A stretch of DNA of 64,000 nucleotides from Caldimonas mangrovi (GCF_023721835.1 NZ_JAMKFE010000017.1:1-64000), one strand, 5' to 3'. Positions 25,603 through 34,908 are shown, numbered from the stretch's first letter. Notes: a model not told the origin generated them from the sequence alone. Numbers and translations are program-made.

Positions 25603-26205
25603 GTGATCCAGAGGTTGTCGGAGCTGGTCGACGTGCGGGCGGGCCACCCTTTCCGGGGCAGCGTACCGGTGGTCGAGGGCGGCAACGCCCATGCGCTACA
25701 GATGCGCGACCTCACGTCCGACGGGCTGGTCGGCTGGGACGGGCTCGTCCCCACGCAGGTGGACGAGCGCAAGCGCCCGCAGTGGTTGCAGCCGGGCGAC
25801 GTGCTGTTCGTCGCGCGCGGCACACGCAACCAGGCGGTGTGTCTGCAGCAGGTGCCGGTGCGGGCGGTGTGCTCGCCCTACTTCTTCCTGCTGCGTGTGC
25901 GCTCTGCCGCGCTGCTGCCGGAATTCCTGGCCTGGCAGCTCAACCGGGCGCCGGCCCAACGCTACCTGGCGGCCAATGCCGAAGGCTCCGACCAGCTCAG
26001 CATCCGCCGCGGTGTGCTGGAAGCGCTGCCGCTGGTGGTGCCACCGCTGGCCCGTCAGCGCCTGGCGGTGGAGTTGGCCGACGCCGCACTGCGCGAGAAG
26101 CAGGCCTTCGAGGCGCTGACGCGCAACCGCCAGCGGCAGCTCGACGCCCTGGCCTTCGAGTTGTTCGAACACGACGCGCCCGCGGCTGCCGGGCCCCAAG
26201 CATGA
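25603..26205 (+). CDS. half-size type I specificity (S) subunit-like protein
   Basis: A 200-residue protein, from GTG 25603; an ATG at 25549 would extend it through the operator and is less likely. It has a single target-recognition-domain fold: VIQRLSELVDVRAGHPFRG, WLQPGDVLFVARGTRNQAV and the family ending LPLVVPPLARQRLAVELAD followed by a helix. Full HsdS proteins contain two such domains and about 400 residues. Its stop overlaps hsdM (ATGA). It could pair with itself or with the second half-S to read a bipartite DNA site, or it could be a BREX/RM-type regulator of specificity. Confidence 0.7.
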   Translation: MIQRLSELVDVRAGHPFRGSVPVVEGGNAHALQMRDLTSDGLVGWDGLVPTQVDERKRPQWLQPGDVLFVARGTRNQAVCLQQVPVRAVCSPYFFLLRVRSAALLPEFLAWQLNRAPAQRYLAANAEGSDQLSIRRGVLEALPLVVPPLARQRLAVELADAALREKQAFEALTRNRQRQLDALAFELFEHDAPAAAGPQA

Positions 26206-27713
26206 CCGTTTCCCCGATCCACCAGGACACCATCAACGCCGCCGTCTGGGCCGCCTGCGACACCTTCCGGGGTGTGGTGGACCCGAGCATCTACAAGGAC
26301 TATGTCCTGACGATGCTGTTCCTGAAGTACATCTCCGACCTCTGGCAAGACCACCACGAGCAGTACCAGGCGCAGCATGGCGACCACCCCGAGCTGATCG
26401 ACGAGCTGCTGAAGAGCGAGCGTTTCGTGCTGCCGCCGCCCGCCGGCTTCCATGCGCTGTACCAGGCCCGCCACGAACCCGGCAACGGCGAGCGCATCGA
26501 CCGCGCACTGCACCTGATCGAGGAAAGCAACTACGCCAAGCTCGGCAGCGTGTTCCAGGACATCAGCTTCAACTCCAACAAGCTCGGCGACGAGGCGCAG
26601 AAGAACGACATCCTGCGCCACCTGCTGGAAGACTTCGCCAGGCCCGAGCTGAACCTGCGCCCCAGCCGCGTCGGCTCGCTCGACATCATCGGCAATGCGT
26701 ACGAATACCTGATCAAGCACTTCGCCTCCACCAGCGGCAAGAAGGCCGGTGAGTTCTATACGCCGCCCGAGGTCTCGCAACTCGCCGCGCGGCTGGTCGA
26801 CCCGCAGGAAGGCGACGAGATCTGCGACCCGACCTGCGGCTCGGGCTCGCTGCTGATGAAATGCGGGCAGCTGATCCGCGAGCGCGGTGGCAGCAAGCGC
26901 TATGCGCTGTACGGGCAGGAAGCCATCGGCAGCACCTGGGCGCTGGCGAAGATGAACATGTTCCTGCACGGCGAGGACAACCACCGCATCGAGTGGGGCG
27001 ACACCTTGCGCAACCCCAAGCTGCTCGACGCACAGGGGCAGCTGAAACACTTCGACGTGGTGGTCGCCAACCCGCCCTTTTCGCTCGAGAAGTGGGGCCA
27101 CGAGGCAGCGGCTGCCGACAAGTACCGGCGCTTCAAGCGTGGTGTGCCGCCGCGCACCAAGGCCGACTACGCCTTCATCCTGCACATGGTCGAGACGATG
27201 AAACCCGGCACCGGCCGCATGGCGGTGGTGGTGCCGCACGGGGTGCTGTTCCGCGGCGCGGCCGAAGGCAAGATCCGCAAACAGCTGGTCGACGAGAACC
27301 TGCTCGACACGGTGATCGGGCTGCCCGAGAAGCTGTTCTACGGCACCGGCATCCCGGCGGCCATCCTGGTGTTCCGGCGAAACAAGCGCGACGACCGGGT
27401 GCTGTTCGTCGACGCGAGCCGCGACTACCAGGAAGGCAAGAACCAGAACCAGCTGCGCGCGCAGGACCTGTACCGCATCGTCGCCGCCTGCACCGCTCGG
27501 CAGGACGTCGACAAGTACGCGCACCTCGCCACGCGCGAGCAGATCGCCGCGCACGACTACAACCTGAACATCCCGCGCTACGTCAGCGGCTTCGAACCGC
27601 AGCAGAGCGTCGACCTGAACTCGGTGCGCGCCGAGCGCGAGCAGCTCAAGGGCGAGCTGCTGGTGCTGGAAGAGAAGATGGCGAGCTACCTGAAGGAGCT
27701 GGGCTATGAGTGA
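26202..27713 (+). CDS. hsdM: type I modification methyltransferase HsdM
   Basis: A 503-residue N6-adenine methyltransferase. An N-terminal helical HsdM domain (about 1-150) is followed by the catalytic N6_Mtase domain. AdoMet motif I DPTCGSGS lies near residues 209-216 and catalytic motif IV NPPF near 290-293. The C-terminal coiled region (EREQLKGELLVLEEKMASYL) contacts S subunits. All catalytic residues look intact, so DNA methylation should work. It overlaps the upstream half-S by 4 bases and the downstream S gene by 8. Confidence 0.93.
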   Translation: MTVSPIHQDTINAAVWAACDTFRGVVDPSIYKDYVLTMLFLKYISDLWQDHHEQYQAQHGDHPELIDELLKSERFVLPPPAGFHALYQARHEPGNGERIDRALHLIEESNYAKLGSVFQDISFNSNKLGDEAQKNDILRHLLEDFARPELNLRPSRVGSLDIIGNAYEYLIKHFASTSGKKAGEFYTPPEVSQLAARLVDPQEGDEICDPTCGSGSLLMKCGQLIRERGGSKRYALYGQEAIGSTWALAKMNMFLHGEDNHRIEWGDTLRNPKLLDAQGQLKHFDVVVANPPFSLEKWGHEAAAADKYRRFKRGVPPRTKADYAFILHMVETMKPGTGRMAVVVPHGVLFRGAAEGKIRKQLVDENLLDTVIGLPEKLFYGTGIPAAILVFRRNKRDDRVLFVDASRDYQEGKNQNQLRAQDLYRIVAACTARQDVDKYAHLATREQIAAHDYNLNIPRYVSGFEPQQSVDLNSVRAEREQLKGELLVLEEKMASYLKELGYE

Positions 27714-28371
27714 ACACGGCGGCCTGCCCGACGGCTGGACGCAGGTGCCCCTGCACGAGGTGGCGGAGATCCGCACCGGTATCGCCAAGGGCAAGCAGGG
27801 CCTGCGCGACCCGGTGTCGCTGCCCTACCTGCGGGTGGCGAATGTGCAGGACGGCTACTTCGACCTCGACGAAGTGAAGACCATCGCCGTCGAGCGCGCC
27901 GACGTCGAGCGCTATTCGCTGAAGGCCGGCGACGTGCTGATGACCGAGGGCGGCGACTTCGACAAGCTCGGTCGCGGCGCCGTCTGGGGCGGCCAGATCG
28001 CGCCCTGCCTGCACCAGAACCACCTGTTCGTCGTGCGGCCGAAGGCCGGCGTGCTGGATGCGCACTACCTGTCGGCGCTGTCGGCCAGCGCGCACGGCCG
28101 CGCCTATTTCATGGCGTGTGCCAAGCGCAGCACCAATCTGGCGAGCATCAACTCGACGCAGCTCAAGGCCTTCCCGGTGGTGCTGCCGCCCATCGAGGAA
28201 CAGCGCGCAATGTCGCGCATGTTCGGCGTCTGGGACGAAGCCATCGCGTTGCACGAGCGCGAGCTGGAACGCCTGCGCAAGGAAAAGCTCGCGCTGATGC
28301 AGGACCTGATGAGCGGGCGGCGGCGTGTGCCGCCCGGCCGCATGCTGCTGGAAGAACACGCAGGCGCGTGA
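27706..28371 (+). CDS. hsdS: half-size type I specificity subunit HsdS
   Basis: A 221-residue S protein with one target-recognition domain (residues about 10-180: GWTQVPLHEVAEIRTG, YSLKAGDVLMTEGGDFDKLG, FPVVLPPIEEQRAMSRMFG). One C-terminal conserved helix (ERLRKEKLALMQDLMSG) follows. It is about half the normal HsdS length, so a dimer, or a heterodimer with the 25603 gene product, would be needed for a bipartite site. It overlaps hsdM by 8 bases and hsdR by one (TGATG). Confidence 0.88.
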   Translation: MSEHGGLPDGWTQVPLHEVAEIRTGIAKGKQGLRDPVSLPYLRVANVQDGYFDLDEVKTIAVERADVERYSLKAGDVLMTEGGDFDKLGRGAVWGGQIAPCLHQNHLFVVRPKAGVLDAHYLSALSASAHGRAYFMACAKRSTNLASINSTQLKAFPVVLPPIEEQRAMSRMFGVWDEAIALHERELERLRKEKLALMQDLMSGRRRVPPGRMLLEEHAGA

Positions 28372-31300
28372 TGCCCGTCCCCGCCGGCATGGCAGCACCG
28401 TCGGCCGCATTGCAGCAAGCCCTGCGCATGCTGTGCGCGCTGGGCTGGCGCCATGCCGACCGGCAGACCGTGGCCGAGTGGCGCGGCAGCCCGCGCGAGC
28501 TGCTGCTCAAGCCGCGCCTGGTGGACGTGCTGCAGACGCGCCGCTTCGACTACAAGGGCCGGCCGTGCCCGCTGTCGCCGGCCGGCATCGAGCAGATCCT
28601 GCGCGAGCTGTCCTCGATCAGCCTGGCCGACGGGCTGCTGCCGGCCAACCAGCGTCTCTACGGCAAGCTCGTGCTCGGCATCACGGTCACCGAGTTCATG
28701 CCCGACGGCAAGCGCCACCAGCCGACCATTGCGCTGGTCGACTGGAACGACCCGGCCGCCAACCACTGGGAGGTGGCAGACGCGGTCGAGGTGCCGGCGG
28801 CACATGGCGAAGGCGAGCACCGCCTCGGGCTGGTGTGTTATGTCAACGGCATCCCGCTCGCCATCGTGGAAGACGGGCCCACGGCGGTGGCACGGCAGAT
28901 CGGCCATCAACGGCCCGACCAGGTGCCGGCCATTCATGCCTATGCGCAGTTGCTGCTCGCCGTGGACGGCGCACGCGCGAGCTATGGCACCACCGGCACG
29001 CCGGGGCGCCTGTGGGCCCGCTGGCGGGACGAGGAATTCACCGACCAGCACCATGCGGCGTGGCAGCACGGCACGCAAAAGCCGTCGACGCCCACCGAAC
29101 AGGACCGGCTCGTCGCCTCGCTGCTGCAGCCGTCGCGGCTGCTGGAGCTGCTGCGCCATTTCGTGTTGTTCGACCGCCGCCATGGCAAGGTGGTCGCCCG
29201 CAGCCACCAGTTCTTCGCGGTGCGCACGCTGGTGCGGCGCATTCAACAACGAAGGCCCGACGGGGGGCGCGAAGGCGGTGTCGTCTGGCACACCGCCGGC
29301 TCGGGCAAGAGCTACACGATGGTGTTCCTGACCAAGGCCTTGCTGCAGCACGACAGCCTGAAGGCCTGCCGCGTTGTGGTGGTGACCGACCGGCTGGACC
29401 TCGAAGACCAGTTGGCCCGCAACTTCCTGCAGGCCGGCGCCTTCGGTGTCACCGGCGCAGCGCGCAAGGAAGGCGAGAAGGCCAGGGCCGCCTCGGGCAA
29501 GGAGCTGGCGCGCCGCATCGGGCAGGGCACCGAGCGCATCGTGTTCTCGCTGATTCACAAGTTCGCGACCGCCTCGCGTTTGCCCGAGTGTTACAACCCG
29601 TCGGCCGACCTGGTCGTGCTGGTCGACGAAAGCCACCGCAGCCACGGCGGCGAACTGCACCAGCGCATGCGCCGCGCGCTGCCGCGTGCGGCGTGCATCG
29701 CCTTCACCGGCACCCCCTTGTTGAAGCGCGAAAAGGCAGCGCACCGGTTCGGTCCCATCGTGCACGCCTACACCATGCAGCGCGCCGTCGACGACGGCAC
29801 CGTGGTGCCGCTGCTCTACGAGGAGCGCGTGCCCGCGTTGAGCGTCGACGACGCGGCGGTGAACCGCTGGTTCGACCAGATCACCGCCGGGCTGCCCGCG
29901 GCTCGCAGCGACGAGCTGAAGCGCAAGTTCGCGAGCCGGCGCGCGGTGTGCGGCGCGGTGTCCCGCATCCAACTGATCGCGTGGGATATCGCCACTCATT
30001 TCCAGCAGAACGTCAAGGCGCTCGGCCTGGGCCTGAAAGGCCAGGTGGCGACGGCCGGCAAGCTCGACGCGATCCGCTACAAGCGCTGCCTCGACGACAC
30101 GGGTCTGGTGACGAGCGCCGTCGTGATCTCCGCGCCGCAAACGCGCGAAGGCGATGTCGACGAGGGAGCGCTGCCCGAGGTGCAGCAATGGTGGCGCGAC
30201 CACGTCGGCCAGGACGCCGCCGGCTACGAACGGCGCGTGCTCGACGGCTTTGCGAGCGACGACGAGCCGGACCTGCTGATCGTCGTGGACCGGCTGCTCA
30301 CCGGCTTCGACGAGCCGCGCAACGCGGTGCTCTACATCGACAAGCCGCTTGCGGGGCACAACCTGCTGCAGGCGATCGCACGGGTGAACCGTCTGCACGA
30401 GGCCAAGCGCCACGGCGTGCTGGTCGACTACCGCGGCATTCTGAAAACGCTGGACACCACGCTGCGCGCGTACCAGCAGCTGGAAGCAGGCACGCCGGGC
30501 GGCTATGACGGTGCCGACCTCGAAGGGCTGTACCGGCCGCTGCGCGCCGAGTACCGGCGCCTGCCGGCCTTGCACCAGGCACTGTGGGACGTCTTTGCCG
30601 GCGTGCCGGACCGGACCGACCGCGAGCAGTTGCGGCAACGGCTGGTGCCGCTGCTCGAAGACGACGAACATGGCGGCACGCACGACCGCCATCGGCCGGT
30701 GCGTGCCGCCTTCTACGCTGCGTTGCGCCGCTTCGGACGGTGCCTGCAGACGGCCCTCGCCTCGCGCGGTTTTCACCAGGACCCGGAGGTGCCGCCGTCG
30801 ACCATCGCCCGCTACAAGGCCGACCTGGCGTTGCTCACCGAACTGTGCGCCACCGTGTCGCGCGATGCGATGGAGGAGCGGGGCGACCGGGAGTGCGAAG
30901 CGCAGATCTCGCGCCTGCTCGACCGGGAAGTGACCGCGCAGACCGTGCACGAGCCGGGTGCCGTGTACGCCGTGCACCGGCTCGCCGGGCCGGCCGAACT
31001 GCCCGACGACTGCAGTGCCGAGCAGGCCCGCACCGAGGCGGCGTTGGCGCGGGCACGCCTGACGCGGGCGATACGGGTCGAGCTGGCCGGCGATCCGTAT
31101 GCGCAGCAGGTGTTCGGCGAGTTGCTGCAGCAGGCCATCGCGAAGGCCCGCGCGATGTTCGAGCACCCGCGCCGGCAGTATGCGCTGCTGCACGAGCTCG
31201 AGCAGCGCGTGGCCCAGCGCGCACTGCCCGGCCTGCCGGAGGCCTTGGCCAGCCAGCCGCGCGCGCAGGCCTGCTTCGGCATCCTGCGGCTGGTGCTCGG

Positions 31301-31553
31301 CGAAGCGGCATGCGAGCGCCTCGGCACCGCCCGTCTGCAGGACGAGGCACGCCACATCGACGCGGTCGTGGGCCGCGCGGTCGCCGAGAACTCGCTGAAC
31401 CTGCAGAACGTCGACGCGGCGATCAGGCAAGCCCTGCTGCCCCGCCTGTACCCGCTGATCGGACTCGACGCGGCCCGGCAGGTGACCGAGCAGGTGATGC
31501 GGCTGGTGCGGACCGACCCGGGGCGGCCTACAGGCTCTGCACCAGCGCCATGA
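28371..31553 (+). CDS. hsdR: HsdR-like translocase with degenerate nuclease site
   Basis: A 1060-residue protein in a coupled S-M-S-R operon. The N-terminal HsdR_N domain aligns well up to HRLGLVCYVNGIPLAIVEDGP. There the PD-(D/E)xK triad should read D, 14 residues, E-x-K; instead residues 153, 167 and 169 are Gly, Glu and Gly. The acidic D and the catalytic K are both lost with the spacing preserved. The superfamily II motor appears intact: Walker A HTAGSGKS near 307, VDESHRSHGG, AFTGTPLL and the C-terminal helicase motifs VDRLLTGFDEP and QAIARVNRL. It should hydrolyse ATP and move DNA but probably not cut it. The 3' end overlaps the convergent VOC gene by 26 bases. Confidence 0.88.
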   Translation: MPVPAGMAAPSAALQQALRMLCALGWRHADRQTVAEWRGSPRELLLKPRLVDVLQTRRFDYKGRPCPLSPAGIEQILRELSSISLADGLLPANQRLYGKLVLGITVTEFMPDGKRHQPTIALVDWNDPAANHWEVADAVEVPAAHGEGEHRLGLVCYVNGIPLAIVEDGPTAVARQIGHQRPDQVPAIHAYAQLLLAVDGARASYGTTGTPGRLWARWRDEEFTDQHHAAWQHGTQKPSTPTEQDRLVASLLQPSRLLELLRHFVLFDRRHGKVVARSHQFFAVRTLVRRIQQRRPDGGREGGVVWHTAGSGKSYTMVFLTKALLQHDSLKACRVVVVTDRLDLEDQLARNFLQAGAFGVTGAARKEGEKARAASGKELARRIGQGTERIVFSLIHKFATASRLPECYNPSADLVVLVDESHRSHGGELHQRMRRALPRAACIAFTGTPLLKREKAAHRFGPIVHAYTMQRAVDDGTVVPLLYEERVPALSVDDAAVNRWFDQITAGLPAARSDELKRKFASRRAVCGAVSRIQLIAWDIATHFQQNVKALGLGLKGQVATAGKLDAIRYKRCLDDTGLVTSAVVISAPQTREGDVDEGALPEVQQWWRDHVGQDAAGYERRVLDGFASDDEPDLLIVVDRLLTGFDEPRNAVLYIDKPLAGHNLLQAIARVNRLHEAKRHGVLVDYRGILKTLDTTLRAYQQLEAGTPGGYDGADLEGLYRPLRAEYRRLPALHQALWDVFAGVPDRTDREQLRQRLVPLLEDDEHGGTHDRHRPVRAAFYAALRRFGRCLQTALASRGFHQDPEVPPSTIARYKADLALLTELCATVSRDAMEERGDRECEAQISRLLDREVTAQTVHEPGAVYAVHRLAGPAELPDDCSAEQARTEAALARARLTRAIRVELAGDPYAQQVFGELLQQAIAKARAMFEHPRRQYALLHELEQRVAQRALPGLPEALASQPRAQACFGILRLVLGEAACERLGTARLQDEARHIDAVVGRAVAENSLNLQNVDAAIRQALLPRLYPLIGLDAARQVTEQVMRLVRTDPGRPTGSAPAP

Positions 31554-31905
31554 TGTTGCCTTCGCTGTCCTTGAACCACGCGGCCTTCGCGCCGCCGGCG
31601 ATCACCGCACCGGCCGGGCTGCGCTCGCCGGGCATGTCGTAGTCTTCGAAGGTGACGCCTCGCGCTTTCAGGCGCTCGATCAGCGCGTCGACGTCGTCGA
31701 CCGACCAGAAGGCCTGGCTGGCCTGCGAGGTGCCGGCGTTCGGCGTCGGGTACAGAAAGCAGGCGGTGCCGCCGGCGAACTCGTAGGCCACGCCGCCGTT
31801 GATCTCCTGCTTCGGCACGAGGCCGATGCGCTGCTCGTAGAACTGGCGGGCGCGGGCCAGGTCGCGCGCGGGGATGTAGGCGTACATCGGGTAGGACTGC
31901 AGCAT
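31528..31905 (-). CDS. VOC-family (glyoxalase/bleomycin-resistance fold) protein
   Basis: A 125-residue protein with the paired beta-alpha-beta-beta-beta modules of the vicinal oxygen chelate superfamily: YIPARDLARARQFYEQRIGL in the first half and VDDVDALIERLKARGV with WFKDSEGNIMALVQ in the second. Members bind a metal for isomerase or dioxygenase reactions, or act as drug-binding proteins. The metal ligands are incomplete (Glu in DSEGN is clear), so the activity is unknown. It is followed upstream on the same strand by DUF1428, probably in one transcript. Confidence 0.85.
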   Translation of the reverse strand: MLQSYPMYAYIPARDLARARQFYEQRIGLVPKQEINGGVAYEFAGGTACFLYPTPNAGTSQASQAFWSVDDVDALIERLKARGVTFEDYDMPGERSPAGAVIAGGAKAAWFKDSEGNIMALVQSL

Positions 31906-31950
31906 GTGCGTCTCCTGTTCGGCCCCGGGGGACCGTGCGTTCAGGCCGTC

Positions 31951-32304
31951 TCAGGCTTCGACGATGGCCTCGAATCCGCCGTAGATCAGCCGCTTGCCGT
32001 CGAACGGCATCGGGTTGGTCTCGGGCTGCAGGCGCGGGTCTTCCATGGACTTCTTCATGCCCTCGTCGCGCACCGCCTTCGACGGCCAGGTGATCCACGA
32101 GAAGATGACGGTCTCGTCCGGCTGGCGCTTCACCGCCATCGGGAAGGACGTGAGCTTGCCTTCGGGCACGTCGTCGCCCCAGCACTCGACGACGCTCAGC
32201 GCGCCGTACTCCTTGAACACGCCGGCGGCCAGGGTGGCGTGCCGGCGGTAGGTTTCACGGTTGGCCGTGGGGACGGCCGCGACGAATCCATCGACGTAGG
32301 TCAT
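31951..32304 (-). CDS. DUF1428 (YbaA-like) protein
   Basis: A 117-residue protein of the DUF1428 family, an alpha/beta ferredoxin-like fold. Family blocks seen are YVDGFVAAVPTANRETYR, VVECWGDDVPEGKLTSFP, ETVIFSWITWPSKAVRDEG and the C-terminal MPFDGKRLIYGGFE. The start at 32304 gives the standard MTYVDGF N-terminus. The biochemical role is unknown. It is 45 bases upstream of the VOC gene on the same strand. It is divergent from the large cytochrome/JDVT-CTERM cluster. Confidence 0.88.
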   Translation of the reverse strand: MTYVDGFVAAVPTANRETYRRHATLAAGVFKEYGALSVVECWGDDVPEGKLTSFPMAVKRQPDETVIFSWITWPSKAVRDEGMKKSMEDPRLQPETNPMPFDGKRLIYGGFEAIVEA

Positions 32305-32560
32305 GTGAGATCTCCGGTTGCGGCCCTGCAACATTGCAGCGGCCTCGAGAACACGACGAACGGGCGGCGCCCGGATCGACAGCCGGGGCACGACGAAATT
32401 GCAAGAAGACGCAGCGCGCCGCCGGCCGCCCGGGCCGGGCCCACCCCCCTAAGTTTCAGGGCATCTTGCGACTCCGGAATTCCGTAGCATCGCGGCGATG
32501 TGACCGGGAGCAACTCGCCCCAGGCCGCCCGACCGGGGCTCGGCCGGCTTGCTACATGGC

Positions 32561-32621
32561 GAGGACCGAGGACGGGGCCTGTCCTCCAAAAGAGGGACGC
32601 GAGGCCCCTAATTTGGAGGAC
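32561..32621 (+). promoter_or_regulatory. structured 5' leader with mutually exclusive helices
   Basis: Three overlapping pairings are possible. GAGGAC (32561-32566) pairs with GTCCTC (32581-32586). GGGGCCT (32574-32580) pairs with AGGCCCC (32602-32608). GTCCTCCAAA (32581-32590) pairs with TTTGGAGGAC (32612-32621), a perfect 10-base arm. The second and third cross, so they cannot both form as simple hairpins. This resembles an attenuator or switch in the leader of the heme-lipoprotein gene at 32680. The 32305-32560 part of the gap shows nothing else I can support. Confidence 0.45.
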
Positions 32622-32679
32622 GACGACCGCGCCGTCCCCGAGCATGATCCGCGTCAAGCGAGGCATGGAGGCTGCGGCG

Positions 32680-34908
32680 ATGGCGTCGAGAACGATACAC
32701 ACGAAGCGCTGGCTGGCTGCCGCGATGGCAGGCGCGAGCCTGCTGGCGGGCTGCGGCGGCGGAGGCGGCTCGGGCTCCCGCTCCGGGGCCGAGTTGACCT
32801 ATCTGACGGTCGAGGCGCAGGACGGCGACGCCGATCGCCTGCACTACCAGTGGCGCGCGACCGCCGGCACCATCGAGAACCGGGATGCGCCCGAAACCGT
32901 ATGGCGCCTGCCGGACGGGCCGGGCCTGCACTTCGCGTACGTGAAGGTGTCCGACGGCAAGGGCGGCTATGTCGAGCAGCAATACGCTGTCTCCTCCGAC
33001 GCGCTCGAGACCTCGGCGCCCGCGCGACCGGACGTCGAGCATGCCGCGCCGGCCTCGGCCGCCGCCGCCGGCGGCACTGCCCGGCTGGTCTTCTTCAGCC
33101 GCGACGACACCCGGTTCACGCCGCCCAACGGGGGCACCGCGCAGGCGCGCACGGTGTTCCAGCCGGACGTTCAGGTGCGGGTGCTGAGGCTGCCGGGCCA
33201 GGAGCTGGTGTTCTCGGGCACCAGTGATGCCAGCGGCGAGCTCAACCTGCCCGAACTCGAGATCGGCGCCAACTACGAGTTGCGTTGCGCCACGCCGACC
33301 GCCCCGGTGTTCGCACCGTGCGGCAGTCTGGGCGGGGCCGCCACCTCGAGCATCGTGCGCCCGGTGCGCCAGATCCCGGTCACGCTGAACCTGCGCCTGT
33401 ACGGCCACGTCGGGTTTTCCGACGGCGGCGTGTGCGGCGTCCAGGACGAGCTGTTCGGGCTGAGTTCCGCCGCCACCGTGCAACTGCTGGCGGACGACGA
33501 GACGGCGCTGGCGGCGCCGGTGCGCGTCAACCGCTATGGCGACTACGCCTTCGAGGCGGCCGCGCCGGTGCACGGGCCGCTGAAGCTGCGGGTGCAGTGC
33601 GAGTCGCTGCAGGCGGTGGTGCCGGTGCCGGCGTCGCCCGACCCCGCCGGCTACATCAGCAGCCAGGCGGTCGAGCTGTCGCACAGCTTCGCGAACCGAC
33701 GCCCGCGCATCCGCAAGATGGTCGCCAACGGCCCCGACGGCAATGTCCGCGGTCAGATGGTCGAGGTGGAAGACGATGCACCGTCGCTTGGCCTGCCGGG
33801 CGCCGAGCAGTTCCTGACCTTCAAGGGCAAGGACACCCGCCGCAGTGCCTGCATGTACTACCGGGCCTTCGGCGCCGTGCGCGACTGCGACGACCAGGGC
33901 AACATGGTCGACCCCATCTCGTTCCAGACCTGGAAACGCCAGCACCGCTTCGGCGCGCATGCGCAAGGCAACACCGAGGCCCGCGCGACCTACGTCAACA
34001 AGATGGACCTGAACCTGGTGCGGCGCATGGTCGCGACGCAGGTGGCCGACGACCACGTCGCGTTCTACGTGTGCAACTCGCCCGGTCCCGAAGGGCGCAC
34101 GCGTGCCGAGCTGGAAGACACCCTCCGCGTCGCGCTCGACAACGAGAACGAGGTGGCCTGCGTGGCGATGGAATGGTCGGTCACGCCCGGCACCCATGGT
34201 GATCAGCCCTATACCAAGTTCCTCACCTTCGGCCCCGACGGCCGCCTGCTGCCGTCGGTCAACCTCGACGGTCGCGGCGAAAAATACATGCCCGGCGCCT
34301 GCGTGGCCTGCCACGGCGGCGCGCGCTACGGCGGGCGTTTCCCGGAGCGCGGCAACCCGTCGCCCTACCTGGGCTCGACCTTCCTGCCATTCGATACCGC
34401 GAACTTCCTGTTCTCGGAGCGAGCGAACCTGACCGAGGCTTCGCAGGCGGCGGCGCTCAAGCGCCTCAACGACCTCGTGCTCGCCACCTCGCCGACCACC
34501 GCCACGCAGAACCTGGTCGCCGGCTGGTACGCGCATGGCGGCAACGACCAGAACCACGGCTACGTGCCCGACGTGTGGCGCCAGGCCGCCAACCAGCCCG
34601 GCGGCCAGGGCGCGGAAACCTTCTACCGCGAAGTGATCGCCACCTCGTGCCGCACCTGCCACGTCGCGATGAAGGACAGCGCCAACTGGGACCTGAACCT
34701 GCCGCGCGCGTTGAATTCCGACACGCCGGTGGCCCATGTGTGCGGCGGCAGCGCCGACGTGAGCGTCAACGCCTCGATGCCGAACGCGCTGGTGTCGTAC
34801 GACCGCCTGCTGGAGCGTACGCGCGACGACCCGGCGCTGGCGCAGCTGCTGCGCACCTTCCTGGGATGCGACGCGCCGGTCGACGACCCGGTGTATCCCA
34901 AGCGCTGA
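32680..34908 (+). CDS. di-heme cytochrome c-type lipoprotein
   Basis: A 742-residue protein. ATG 32680 follows GGAGG by 8 bases. The signal peptide ends in lipobox SLLAGC, with lipidation at Cys25, followed by a Gly-rich tether. The N-terminal half contains Ig/carboxypeptidase-regulatory-like beta domains (an early SDGKGGYVEQQYAVSS strand region). The C-terminal half carries two heme c motifs, CVACH near residues 541-545 and CRTCH near 657-661, each within a helical cytochrome environment with candidate Met ligands. It is anchored to a membrane facing the periplasm or outside. It is first gene of a same-strand run with an OmpA lipoprotein, a mono-heme JDVT-CTERM protein, a sorting protease and a porin. 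Electron transfer at the cell surface is inferred. Confidence 0.8.
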   Translation: MASRTIHTKRWLAAAMAGASLLAGCGGGGGSGSRSGAELTYLTVEAQDGDADRLHYQWRATAGTIENRDAPETVWRLPDGPGLHFAYVKVSDGKGGYVEQQYAVSSDALETSAPARPDVEHAAPASAAAAGGTARLVFFSRDDTRFTPPNGGTAQARTVFQPDVQVRVLRLPGQELVFSGTSDASGELNLPELEIGANYELRCATPTAPVFAPCGSLGGAATSSIVRPVRQIPVTLNLRLYGHVGFSDGGVCGVQDELFGLSSAATVQLLADDETALAAPVRVNRYGDYAFEAAAPVHGPLKLRVQCESLQAVVPVPASPDPAGYISSQAVELSHSFANRRPRIRKMVANGPDGNVRGQMVEVEDDAPSLGLPGAEQFLTFKGKDTRRSACMYYRAFGAVRDCDDQGNMVDPISFQTWKRQHRFGAHAQGNTEARATYVNKMDLNLVRRMVATQVADDHVAFYVCNSPGPEGRTRAELEDTLRVALDNENEVACVAMEWSVTPGTHGDQPYTKFLTFGPDGRLLPSVNLDGRGEKYMPGACVACHGGARYGGRFPERGNPSPYLGSTFLPFDTANFLFSERANLTEASQAAALKRLNDLVLATSPTTATQNLVAGWYAHGGNDQNHGYVPDVWRQAANQPGGQGAETFYREVIATSCRTCHVAMKDSANWDLNLPRALNSDTPVAHVCGGSADVSVNASMPNALVSYDRLLERTRDDPALAQLLRTFLGCDAPVDDPVYPKR

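Noticed and set aside
28104-31430. 1108-residue open frame on the minus strand
   Set aside because: It is a shadow of hsdR; low-complexity composition, no ribosome-binding site or domain.
32574-32621. H-type pseudoknot in the heme-cluster leader
   Set aside because: The two long stems cross with no linking bases between the first two arms, so a full pseudoknot with a 10-base second stem is sterically unlikely. Alternative hairpins are preferred.
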